6,725 bases of DNA from Gemmatimonadota bacterium (GCA_016649455.1 JAENXO010000147.1:1-6725), one strand, 5' to 3'. Positions 1-5,771 are shown, counted from the first letter of the stretch. Notes: a model not told the origin generated them from the letters alone. Numbers and translations: made by a program.

Positions 1-99
1 GGCCCGGCCCAGGAAGCCAAGGCGCAGGCGATCGTGTTCTTGTTCGCATTAGCGGTGTGTGGCGGGGTGGCAGCGCTGTTTATCTTCCTGGCTGGCTGA
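1..99 (+). CDS. C-terminal end of an unidentified protein with a terminal membrane segment (5' partial)
   Basis: The open frame from base 1 runs 32 codons to a TGA at 97-99. It begins GPAQEAKAQAIVF and continues as an uninterrupted hydrophobic stretch (roughly residues 11-32: IVFLFALAVCGG, then VAALFIFLAG) up to the stop. This looks like a single C-terminal transmembrane helix, either a tail anchor or the last helix of a larger protein cut off by the window edge. I do not recognise the family. The last two bases of the stop codon are also the first bases of a 21-nt repeat of the tRNA 3' end, so the native C-terminus may have been altered. No function is assigned. Strong hydrophobicity and the in-frame stop argue for real coding sequence, but only 99 bases are visible. 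Confidence 0.5.
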   Translation, partial: GPAQEAKAQAIVFLFALAVCGGVAALFIFLAG

Positions 100-177
100 A
101 TGGGCCCGGCAGGACTCGGCGTCGAGCGCAGCGAGACACTGAGCACGCGCAGCGTGCTCAGCACCTGCGACCTCCGA
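98..177 (-). pseudogene. Decayed, split partial copy of the neighbouring CAT tRNA
   Basis: Bases 98-118 are identical, 21 of 21, to bases 199-219. Those bases cover the 3' end of the intact tRNA: 3-4 flanking bases, the discriminator, the 3' acceptor strand, the 3' T-stem strand and part of the T loop. After 44 unrelated bases (119-162) the similarity resumes in the correct order: 163-173 (ACCTGCGACCT) equals 221-231, the other T-stem strand and the variable loop. CCGA at 174-177 then matches 233-236 after one missing base. Together the two blocks rebuild about 36 nt of the T-arm and acceptor half, interrupted inside the T loop. The D-arm and anticodon halves are absent, so this cannot be a working tRNA. 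It could be a decayed tandem copy or the leftover of site-specific integration at the tRNA 3' end. The 21-nt identity is certain; the second block is short and the reading of it is inference. Confidence 0.6.
139..161. terminator. Perfect 10-bp hairpin between convergent ORF and tRNA, possible terminator
   Basis: CTGAGCACGC (139-148) and GCGTGCTCAG (152-161) are exact reverse complements around a three-base GCA loop. The hairpin lies 40 bases after the stop of the plus-strand ORF and 41 bases past the 3' end of the minus-strand tRNA, a suitable place for a bidirectional terminator of this convergent pair. Neither side has a T-tract, so classical intrinsic termination is not well supported. It also sits wholly inside the 44-nt insert that splits the tRNA-like copy, so it may instead belong to a small inserted palindromic element. 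Confidence 0.35.
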
Positions 178-201
178 GATAGTGACGGTTGTGGAGAAGA
201 A

Positions 202-275
202 TGGGCCCGGCAGGACTCGAACCTGCGACCTACCGATTATGAGTCGGCTGCTCTGACCAACTGAGCTACGGGCCC
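202..275 (-). tRNA. tRNA-Met (CAT anticodon), elongator type; tRNA-Ile2 not excluded
   Basis: The minus strand folds as a complete 74-nt cloverleaf. The acceptor is GGGCCCG paired with CGGGCCC plus discriminator A. The D arm is GCTC/GAGC with loop AGTTGGTCA. The anticodon stem is GCCGA/TCGGT with loop CTCATAA, which puts CAT at positions 34-36. The variable loop is AGGTC, and the T arm is GCAGG/CCTGC with loop TTCGAGT. The first acceptor pair is a normal G-C pair, which argues against initiator tRNA-fMet. A CAT anticodon can also belong to tRNA-Ile2, which reads AUA after lysidine modification; the sequence alone does not settle this. The 3' CCA is not encoded, since the bases after the discriminator read TTC, so it must be added enzymatically. 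Its 3' end is repeated at 98-118. Confidence 0.93.
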
Positions 276-283
276 GCAACCCC

Positions 284-313
284 ATCTTGGCCTCGCTCCC
301 CTGCCTTCGGCAA
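284..313 (-). promoter_or_regulatory. Candidate sigma70-type promoter of the tRNA
   Basis: On the minus strand TTGCCG (313-308) is followed after 18 bases by CAAGAT (289-284), which lies 8 bases before the first base of the mature tRNA. The -35 box is a fair match to TTGACA, the -10 box a weaker match to TATAAT. Position relative to the tRNA is good and implies almost no leader. The rest of 276-369 contains two adjacent GTGCAC palindromes at 339-351 and no convincing plus-strand promoter for trkA. Confidence 0.35.
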
Positions 314-369
314 CTCTCCGCGACAGACCCTTCTTGCCGTGCACCGTGCACCCGGGAACATTGGGCGGC

Positions 370-1716
370 ATGCGTATCGTAATCGTAGGTGCCGGCGAGG
401 TCGGATACCACGTCGCTGAACGGCTGTCGAAGGAGCAGCACGACGTCGTCGTGGTCGATGTGGATCGCAGTCGTCTCGACTACGTCGAAACGCACATCGA
501 CGTGGCGGTCGTCGAGGGCAGCGGTGTCAATCCAGTGGTGCTCGAGGAAGCCGGCATCGATTCAGCCGGTCTTCTCCTGGCGGTAACGAGCATCGACGAG
601 GTGAACCTCGTTGTGTGCATGGCCGTTCCGGCGCGCCCGGACCTGGTCAAGGTGGCTCGCGTCTCCAATCCCGACTTCTATCGAGAGGGCGACGCCCTGC
701 ATCCGAGCCGCTTCGGGGTGGATGTGCTGATCAACCCGGAACGTGAGCTGGCGGTAGAGACCTTCCGGCTCCTGCAGTCTACCGCCGCGACGGACCTCGC
801 GGTCTTCGCCGGCGGCGCCGTCCAGTTGATCGGTCTCACGGTGCTAGAGGGTGCCCCGGTTGTTGGGCGGACGCTGGGTGAACTGCAGGTCGCCAGCCAG
901 AATCGGTCGCTGCTGGCAGTGGCGGTCGAACGTGGCGGCGAGACGATTATCCCGGACGGCAGCACCAGGCTTCGGGCACGCGACCACGTGTACGTGGTTG
1001 CCACCGAGGAGGAAATCCCGACCGCGCTCGAGTTGAGCGGACACGCCCTTACGGAGCTCCGGCGAGTGCTGATCGCGGGCCCGAGTCGGGAGGCCTTCTA
1101 CCTGGCGCGGCTTCTGGATCAGCACGGCGTGCACGGTACGATCCTCGTTTCTGACCCGGAGATGGCCCGGGAATTCGCCGAGCGGCTGGAGCACACGCTG
1201 ATCCTGCAGGGGGACGCGACCGACGTGGAGCTGATGGAGTTCGAGGGCGCCGCCGAAACCGACGCATTCGTCGCGCTGACCGAGGAGGACGAGGCGAACA
1301 TCATCTCGTCTCTCGTCGCCCGGGACCTGGGCGTAAGGCAGATCATCACCCTCGTCAACCGGACCGACTATCTCCCGCTCGCCCGGCGAATCGGCCTCGA
1401 GACCGCGGTCAGCCCGCGAATCAGTGCGGCTAACGCAATTTTGCGCTACGTGCGGCGGGGAAGCGTGAACCGCGTGGCGGTCTTCAAGGACTCTGACGCG
1501 GAGGTAATCTCGTTCCAGGTCAGCGAAGACTCACCGCTCATTAACCGTCCGCTCGAGGAAGTCGACTTTCCCGATCACGCGATACTCGCGGCCATCGTGC
1601 ACGGAGATGACGTGACCATCCCACGCGGGGCGGACAGGCTCCAGGTCGGTGACGAAGCGATCGTGTTCGCGCTTGCCGATGCGGTGAGCGCTGTTACGAT
1701 GCTGTTCCCGAGCTGA
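370..1716 (+). CDS. trkA: Trk system potassium uptake protein TrkA (RCK-domain regulatory subunit)
   Basis: This is the cytoplasmic nucleotide-binding subunit that assembles on TrkH and gates K+ uptake. The 448 residues (E. coli TrkA has 458) show the classic duplicated TrkA-N/TrkA-C layout. The first Rossmann domain (about 1-125) has GAGEVG at 7-12 and an acidic residue, D30, at the end of strand 2. TrkA-C 1 is at about 145-220, the second Rossmann-like domain at about 231-350 with GDATD at 281-285, and TrkA-C 2 at about 365-446. The second domain lacks a GxGxxG loop: the equivalent stretch is AGPSREAF at 236-243, so it may not bind NAD(H) or ATP normally. I chose ATG 370 because MRIVIVGAGEVG is where the family begins. 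An in-frame TTG at 334 would add 12 residues without homology. The Shine-Dalgarno sequence is weak (GGGCGG just upstream). The gene is followed after 12 bases by trkH, clearly one operon. Confidence 0.95.
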   Translation: MRIVIVGAGEVGYHVAERLSKEQHDVVVVDVDRSRLDYVETHIDVAVVEGSGVNPVVLEEAGIDSAGLLLAVTSIDEVNLVVCMAVPARPDLVKVARVSNPDFYREGDALHPSRFGVDVLINPERELAVETFRLLQSTAATDLAVFAGGAVQLIGLTVLEGAPVVGRTLGELQVASQNRSLLAVAVERGGETIIPDGSTRLRARDHVYVVATEEEIPTALELSGHALTELRRVLIAGPSREAFYLARLLDQHGVHGTILVSDPEMAREFAERLEHTLILQGDATDVELMEFEGAAETDAFVALTEEDEANIISSLVARDLGVRQIITLVNRTDYLPLARRIGLETAVSPRISAANAILRYVRRGSVNRVAVFKDSDAEVISFQVSEDSPLINRPLEEVDFPDHAILAAIVHGDDVTIPRGADRLQVGDEAIVFALADAVSAVTMLFPS

Positions 1717-1728
1717 TCGGCCTGTGTC

Positions 1729-3264
1729 TTGAACTACCGTCACATTCTCCACCTGCTGGGCGGACTGCTTATCGCGGTGGCCCTGGCGATGCTTCCGGCC
1801 GCGGCGATCGGCATTCGTGACGGTCTGACCGAAGCATGGCTCGTCGCGATGGCGATTCCGGGACTGCTTGGACTGATCCTTTGGTTCTTGTCGCCGAAGC
1901 ACCCGGAACTCAACGCACGCGAAGCTCTCACGGTCGTCGGCCTCGCGTGGCTCGCGATCGTCGCCGCCGGCGCGATTCCGTTCATGACCACCCGGGTCGC
2001 ACCGTCGGTCGCCGGAGCCCTGTTCGAATCGGTGTCGGGGTTCACCACGACGGGCGCCACGATATTCCCTGTAATTGAGGCTCTTCCGCCCAGTATTCTC
2101 CTGTGGCGCAGCCTGTCCCACTGGATTGGCGGGATGGGAATCATCGTGCTCGGAGTGGCGATTCTCCCATTGCTGGGCGTCGGAGGCGCGCAGCTGTTCT
2201 TCGCCGAGGCCCCCGGAATCACTACCGACAAGATCCGGCCCAGGATCGCCACGACCGCCAGGCTGCTGTGGGGGGTTTACGTAGGGCTCACAGGAGCCCT
2301 CATGGCTGCGTACCTGGTCCTCGGCATGTCGTTCTTCGACGCCCTGAACCACTCGATGAGCGCTCTCGCCACGGGCGGATTTTCCACCCGTACCGCATCG
2401 ATGGGCTACTACTCGGCACCGATCCAGTGGGTCACGGTGCTGTTCATGCTCCTCGCCGGTGTGAACTTCACGCTTCACTATCGGGCGCTCACCGGAAAAC
2501 CTCTGGCGCTGTTCCGGAACGCGGAATTCCGCTGGTATCTCACGTCTGCGATCCTGGTTTCCCTCGTGTGTTTCGTGGTGCTCGGCCTGTCCGGCCGTGC
2601 CTGGTCGATCGATCTGGCGCGAGACTCCGTGTTCAGCGTCGTCTCCATTCACAGCACCACCGGATTCGGGACCGCGGACTTCGGGGCATGGCCGGTCCTC
2701 CTCCAGTCTCTCATGCTGGCACTGATGTTCGTCGGCGCGATGGGCGGCTCGACTGGAGGCGGATTCAAGATGATCCGGGCCGCGGTGGTCGCTCAACACG
2801 TGCTGGGTGAGATCCGAAAGGTCCTTCACCCGAGGGCCGTCATCGTCACCCGCGTCGGCGGGCACCCGATCCGGCAGGATCTCGTGCTCAAGGTTCTCGC
2901 GTTCCTGGCGATGTACATGGGAACCCATGCGGTCGGAACGGCGATTCTCGCGGCCCTCGGAAGCGACCTGGTGACCGCCCTCAGCGCTTCGCTGGCGGCG
3001 CTGTCGAGCATCGGGCCCGGACTGGGTGAGGTAGGACCGGCAGGCAACTACGGGCACATGACCAACACGGCACTTCTCGTCCTGTCGGGGCTGATGTTGC
3101 TGGGTCGGCTCGAGTTCTACACGCTGCTCGTGTTGCTCGTCCCGAGCACCTGGGCCCGCGGGCACCGGACTCCGCGCCCGAAGCTGACCGGGGTTCGGAA
3201 ACGGCTGCGCGGCTGGCGAGGGGAAGCCGATCCGCTGAGTTCCTGGCCGCCGATGACGGAATAG
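1729..3264 (+). CDS. trkH: Trk system potassium transporter TrkH (membrane subunit)
   Basis: This is the integral-membrane K+ conducting subunit of the Trk system, a member of the TrkH/KtrB/HKT superfamily that works with TrkA encoded just upstream. The 511 residues compare with about 483 in E. coli. The four selectivity-filter segments of the family are all visible: TTTGAT at 106-111, ATGGF at 214-218, STTGFG at 309-314 and SSIGPGLGE at 426-434, each with the filter glycine. The conserved intramembrane gating-loop region GGSTGGGFKMIR is at 339-350. Hydrophobic helices fill the rest, starting at about residues 8-28 and 36-54. After the last helix (to about 472) there is a basic tail of about 38 residues (residues 474-511) that I do not recognise. 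The start is TTG at 1729: the N-terminus MNYRHILHLLG aligns with the usual TrkH start and no ATG or GTG lies nearby in frame. No clear Shine-Dalgarno is seen, so translation may depend on ribosomes finishing trkA. Confidence 0.95.
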   Translation: MNYRHILHLLGGLLIAVALAMLPAAAIGIRDGLTEAWLVAMAIPGLLGLILWFLSPKHPELNAREALTVVGLAWLAIVAAGAIPFMTTRVAPSVAGALFESVSGFTTTGATIFPVIEALPPSILLWRSLSHWIGGMGIIVLGVAILPLLGVGGAQLFFAEAPGITTDKIRPRIATTARLLWGVYVGLTGALMAAYLVLGMSFFDALNHSMSALATGGFSTRTASMGYYSAPIQWVTVLFMLLAGVNFTLHYRALTGKPLALFRNAEFRWYLTSAILVSLVCFVVLGLSGRAWSIDLARDSVFSVVSIHSTTGFGTADFGAWPVLLQSLMLALMFVGAMGGSTGGGFKMIRAAVVAQHVLGEIRKVLHPRAVIVTRVGGHPIRQDLVLKVLAFLAMYMGTHAVGTAILAALGSDLVTALSASLAALSSIGPGLGEVGPAGNYGHMTNTALLVLSGLMLLGRLEFYTLLVLLVPSTWARGHRTPRPKLTGVRKRLRGWRGEADPLSSWPPMTE

Positions 3265-3272
3265 TCAGTCAG

Positions 3273-3286
3273 CCGGGTGGCCCCGG
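3273..3286. terminator. Short GC hairpin between convergent trkH and upp
   Basis: CCGGG (3273-3277) and CCCGG (3282-3286) are exact reverse complements around a TGGC loop. The hairpin fills the centre of the 29-base gap between the trkH stop (3264) and the upp stop (3294). A bidirectional terminator would be expected here, but the stem has only 5 bp and no T-tract follows on either strand, so this is a weak call. Confidence 0.3.
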
Positions 3287-3293
3287 ACCTGCA

Positions 3294-3959
3294 TCACGTA
3301 CCGAACAGTCGATCACCTGCATCTCCCAATCCCGGAACGATATAGCTATTTTCATCTAACCCGCTGTCGAGAGCAGCGGCGTACACCGGAACCTCCGGGT
3401 GATCGTCCTGCATCTTCCTTACGCCTTCCGGAGCGGCAACGATACACATCAGGCGAATGTCCCTCGCGCCCGAGCGCTTGAGGAAGGTCACCGCGGCGCT
3501 GGCGGAGCCGCCGGTGGCCAGCATCGGATCCGCCACGATGAACAGACTGTCCTCTGGATCAGGTGGAATCTTGAAGTAGTAGTCGATCGGTTCGAGCGTG
3601 TCGTGGTCCCGCTGCAGCCCGATGTGTCCGACCCGCATCGTGGGGATCAGCTCCAGCACTCCATCCACCATGCCGAGTCCCGCGCGGAGAATCGGCACGA
3701 GCGTCAGGCGCTCCCCCATGACCTTCTCGCCCCGTGTGACGGCGAGCGGAGTCTCGACTTCGATGGGTGTGGTCTGCAGATCCGCCGTAACCTCGTACGC
3801 CAGCAGCATGGCGATCTCGTCCACCAGCTCCTTGAAGATCTTCTTCGACGTCGAGGCGGATCGGAGCAGGGATACCTTGTGCCGCAGCAGGGGGTGCCGG
3901 GTCACCACGAGATTCGGATGCTCCGGATCTCGGCGGAACGGAAACGTCGTGTTCGCCAT
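3294..3959 (-). CDS. upp: Uracil phosphoribosyltransferase
   Basis: Cytosolic pyrimidine-salvage enzyme that converts uracil and PRPP to UMP and diphosphate. The 221 residues (208 in E. coli) match the family from end to end. The visible motifs are the N-terminal VTRHPLLRHKVSLLR at 19-33, PILRAGLGM at 89-97, the PRPP-binding loop DPMLATGGSAS at 144-154, and the C-terminal uracil-binding PGLGDAGDRLFGT at 209-221. The ATG at 3959 shares its A with the TGA stop of selD (TGATG), so translation is probably coupled to selD and the two form one minus-strand operon. This partnership is unusual: upp more often sits beside uraA. Its stop faces trkH across a 29-base gap. Confidence 0.97.
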   Translation of the reverse strand: MANTTFPFRRDPEHPNLVVTRHPLLRHKVSLLRSASTSKKIFKELVDEIAMLLAYEVTADLQTTPIEVETPLAVTRGEKVMGERLTLVPILRAGLGMVDGVLELIPTMRVGHIGLQRDHDTLEPIDYYFKIPPDPEDSLFIVADPMLATGGSASAAVTFLKRSGARDIRLMCIVAAPEGVRKMQDDHPEVPVYAAALDSGLDENSYIVPGLGDAGDRLFGT

Positions 3960-5014
3960 CAGGCCTCAACTCGAATCAGGTCCGGCCCGGGAAACTCGAA
4001 CAGCCCGACGACCGCGGCGGCGTAGCCTGCAGATTCCCACTCTGACACCAGTTCCGACGCGTCCTCAGAAGCGACGGCCGCCAGGAGACCGCCCGAAGTC
4101 TGAGCGTCGCACAGCAGTATGCGTACTGCCTCCGGCACGGACTCGGCCCACGAGGTGAAGGGCTCGACCGAGTCACGGTTTCGACGCGAGCCCCCCGGTA
4201 CGCAGCCTGCGTCGGCCAGATACTCCGCGTCCGGCAGGTACCTCGGTGCCCCGGCGAACACTCGCGCGGAGACGTTCGAGGCCTCGCACATCTCTCTCAG
4301 GTGACCCAGGAGACCAAACCCCGAGACGTCTGTCAGCGCGTGGACTTCGTGGCCCTCCAGCAGATCCGCCGCGGTCGCGTTCAGCTGTCTCATCGAGCGG
4401 ACGGCTGCCCGGATCGCAGGGTCATCCGCCAGATCACGCTTGATCGCGGTGGCGACCACGCCAGTGCCGAGGGCCTTTCCCAGAACGATCGAGTCTCCGG
4501 GCAACGCGCCTGATTTCCTGAATATCTCATCCGGGTGCACCAGGCCGAGAGCCACCAGACCGAATTTCGGTTCGGGGTCGTCGATCGAATGGCCACCGGC
4601 GATCACCACCCCGGCCTCCGCACAGGTGTCTGACGCTCCCCGGAGAATGCCCGCGACGGCCGTGGCGGGAAGAGATCCCGCTGGAACGCTCAGCAGGCTG
4701 AGTGCCAGCACGGGACGGGCGCCCATCGCGTACAGATCGCTGAGCGCGTTGGCGGCCGCGATGGCCCCGAAGTCATCCGGGTCGTCCACCAGTGGCCCGA
4801 AAAAGTCGACACTCGCCACCAGCGCCCGGTCGGCGTCCAGGGCATACACGGCGGCGTCGTCCGGGGTCTCGAGCCCGACGAGCAGGTGCTCGTCAACCCC
4901 GGCGGGAAGAGCATTCAGCACGGCGCGCAGGTCCTCCGGACCCAGCTTGGAGGCTCAGCCGGCGCCGCGGGAGTACTGCGTCAGGCGGACTCGCTCCGCC
5001 GCGGGTGTATTCAT
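3959..5014 (-). CDS. selD: Selenide, water dikinase (selenophosphate synthetase), selenocysteine-containing form with in-frame UGA
   Basis: SelD makes selenophosphate, AMP and phosphate from selenide and ATP; selenophosphate is the selenium donor for Sec-tRNA(Sec) and for tRNA 2-selenouridine. From ATG 5014 the frame is open for 351 residues (E. coli 347) except for one TGA at 4955-4957, codon 20. The upstream codons encode RLTQYSRGAG, the family's N-terminal signature, and TGA falls on the catalytic Cys position (Cys17 of E. coli), followed by A-S-K. K23 matches the essential lysine. Other motifs are DDAAVY at 52-57, SVDFFGPLVDDPDDFG at 68-83, NALSDLYAMGA at 89-99, AGGHSIDDPEPKFG at 139-152, TDVSGFGLLGH at 228-238, PGGSRRN at 273-279 and DAQTSGGLL at 303-311. 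A naive call would start at GTG 4921 and lose the active site. The second Cys of the usual CGCK motif is Ser22. There is no Shine-Dalgarno before ATG 5014. The stop overlaps the upp start by one base. The enzyme assignment is very secure; Sec insertion is strongly inferred. Confidence 0.93.
4930..4957 (-). promoter_or_regulatory. Candidate bacterial SECIS element of selD (UGA plus downstream hairpin)
   Basis: Bacterial SECIS elements are hairpins directly 3' of the Sec UGA, inside the coding sequence, bound by SelB. Here the UGA is at 4957-4955. Two alternative stems can be drawn. CCTCC (4953-4949) pairs with GGAGG (4937-4933) around an 11-nt loop containing GGG. GGTCC (4942-4938) pairs with GGACC (4934-4930) around a GGA loop, 12 bases after the UGA, close to the spacing of the E. 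coli fdhF upper stem-loop. The two share bases, so only one forms at a time. Pairing was done by eye, and the high GC content makes chance stems possible. Confidence 0.5.
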
Positions 5015-5021
5015 GGAGGCC

Positions 5022-5051
5022 AAGCTAGACGACGTCCGACCTTTGCGGCAA
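5022..5051 (-). promoter_or_regulatory. Candidate selD-upp promoter giving a near-leaderless mRNA
   Basis: On the minus strand TTGCCG (5051-5046) is followed after 18 bases by TAGCTT (5027-5022). The -10 box keeps the key T, A and final T of TATAAT. Only 7 bases separate it from ATG 5014, so transcription would begin at or beside the start codon, which fits the absence of a Shine-Dalgarno sequence. The same -35 hexamer and spacing occur in front of the tRNA. The boxes are weak and were found by eye. Confidence 0.3.
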
Positions 5052-5072
5052 CGGCGCGGGAGGCAGCATCTT

Positions 5073-5100
5073 CCTGTGAGCCGATCCTCACGGGAGGTGG
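5073..5100 (+). promoter_or_regulatory. pcm ribosome-binding site with an overlapping hairpin
   Basis: GGGAGGTGG (5092-5100) is a strong Shine-Dalgarno sequence with its GGAGG core five bases before ATG 5103, and it decides the pcm start. Directly upstream, CCTGTGAG (5073-5080) can pair with CTCACGGG (5087-5094), giving 8 pairs including one G-T, around a CCGATC loop. The 3' arm covers the first G residues of the ribosome-binding site. It could modulate translation, or act as a DNA operator for the divergent selD/pcm promoters; neither role is shown. Confidence 0.4.
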
Positions 5101-5102
5101 AA

Positions 5103-5771
5103 ATGAGGATCCCAGGCCGGCGTGACCCGTCGGAACTTCGCCGCGACATGGTAAAGAGCCAGATCCGACGACGCGGCATCTCGGACCCGCTCGTGCTCGA
5201 AGCTATGGTGGCAGTCCCTCGCCACGCATTCGTACCCGACGCCATCCGTCATGCCGCGTACGGAGACCGCGCGCTCCCGATCGGGTTCGGCGCCACGATT
5301 TCCCAGCCATACATCGTCGCTCTCATGACGGCCGCGCTGCAGATCGACAGACAGGGACTTCGTGTGCTCGAGATCGGCACCGGATCGGGCTACCAGGCCG
5401 CCGTACTGGCGGAATGCGGGTGCGAAGTCTATTCGATCGAGCGGGTGCCGGCCCTTCACGCACGGGCATCCGAAGTCCTCCAGGCGGAGGGATATGGCGA
5501 CCGTACTCACCTTCGTCTCGGCGATGGTAGTCGCGGCTGGCCCGAAGAGGCGCCGTTCGACAGGGTAATCGTCACGGCAGCGGCCGGCGCTGTTCCCCCC
5601 GCCCTGCTCGAGCAGACGGATGCCGACGGTCTGCTCATCGCTCCCGTGGGAAGCGACCGGGGACAGGTGATACGACGGTTTCGCCGACGCGCAGATGAGT
5701 GGGAGCCCACCGACATCGAAGGCGCGCTGTTCGTTCCCCTGATCGAGGATCCCGACGGAAGTGCGGACTAG
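5103..5771 (+). CDS. pcm: Protein-L-isoaspartate(D-aspartate) O-methyltransferase (PIMT)
   Basis: This enzyme uses S-adenosylmethionine to methylate isoaspartyl residues that arise in ageing proteins, starting their repair to normal aspartate. The 222 residues (208 in E. coli) carry the family landmarks: MVAVPRHAFVP at 35-45, the substrate-site segment ATISQPYIVALM at 64-75, SAM motif I VLEIGTGSGYQAAVLAE at 88-104, the acidic end of the next strand in SIERVPAL at 111-118, GDGSRGWPEEAPFDRVIVTAA at 140-160 and LLIAPVG at 177-183. ATG 5103 is chosen for its strong Shine-Dalgarno and because homology begins soon after it. The frame stays open far upstream (to 4440), but that part lies antisense to selD. 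The gene is divergent from selD by 88 bases and convergent with the TPR gene, the two stops only 12 bases apart. Confidence 0.95.
   Translation: MRIPGRRDPSELRRDMVKSQIRRRGISDPLVLEAMVAVPRHAFVPDAIRHAAYGDRALPIGFGATISQPYIVALMTAALQIDRQGLRVLEIGTGSGYQAAVLAECGCEVYSIERVPALHARASEVLQAEGYGDRTHLRLGDGSRGWPEEAPFDRVIVTAAAGAVPPALLEQTDADGLLIAPVGSDRGQVIRRFRRRADEWEPTDIEGALFVPLIEDPDGSAD

Noticed and set aside
339..351. Two adjacent GTGCAC palindromes upstream of trkA
   Set aside because: Too short to call an operator; two 6-mers seven bases apart are expected by chance in GC-rich DNA.
334..369. Longer trkA start at TTG 334
   Set aside because: It adds 12 residues without family similarity. ATG 370 begins the canonical MRIVIVGAGEVG.
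49..495. A 148-codon minus-strand open frame across the tRNA
   Set aside because: It runs through the tRNA gene and into the antisense of trkA, with no recognisable protein features.
1531..3165. A 544-codon minus-strand open frame antisense to trkH
   Set aside because: The translation is low-complexity, rich in R, E, H, Q and G, with no recognisable domain. It is the expected mirror of a GC-rich membrane-protein gene with strong third-position bias. TrkH on the other strand is unambiguous.
3959..4921. selD starting at GTG 4921
   Set aside because: This start omits the conserved N-terminal signature and catalytic position, both present in frame upstream through the UGA codon.
4440..5102. Upstream extension of the pcm frame antisense to selD
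   Set aside because: The frame happens to be open, but the extra residues have no family similarity and lie opposite conserved SelD sequence. A strong Shine-Dalgarno supports ATG 5103.
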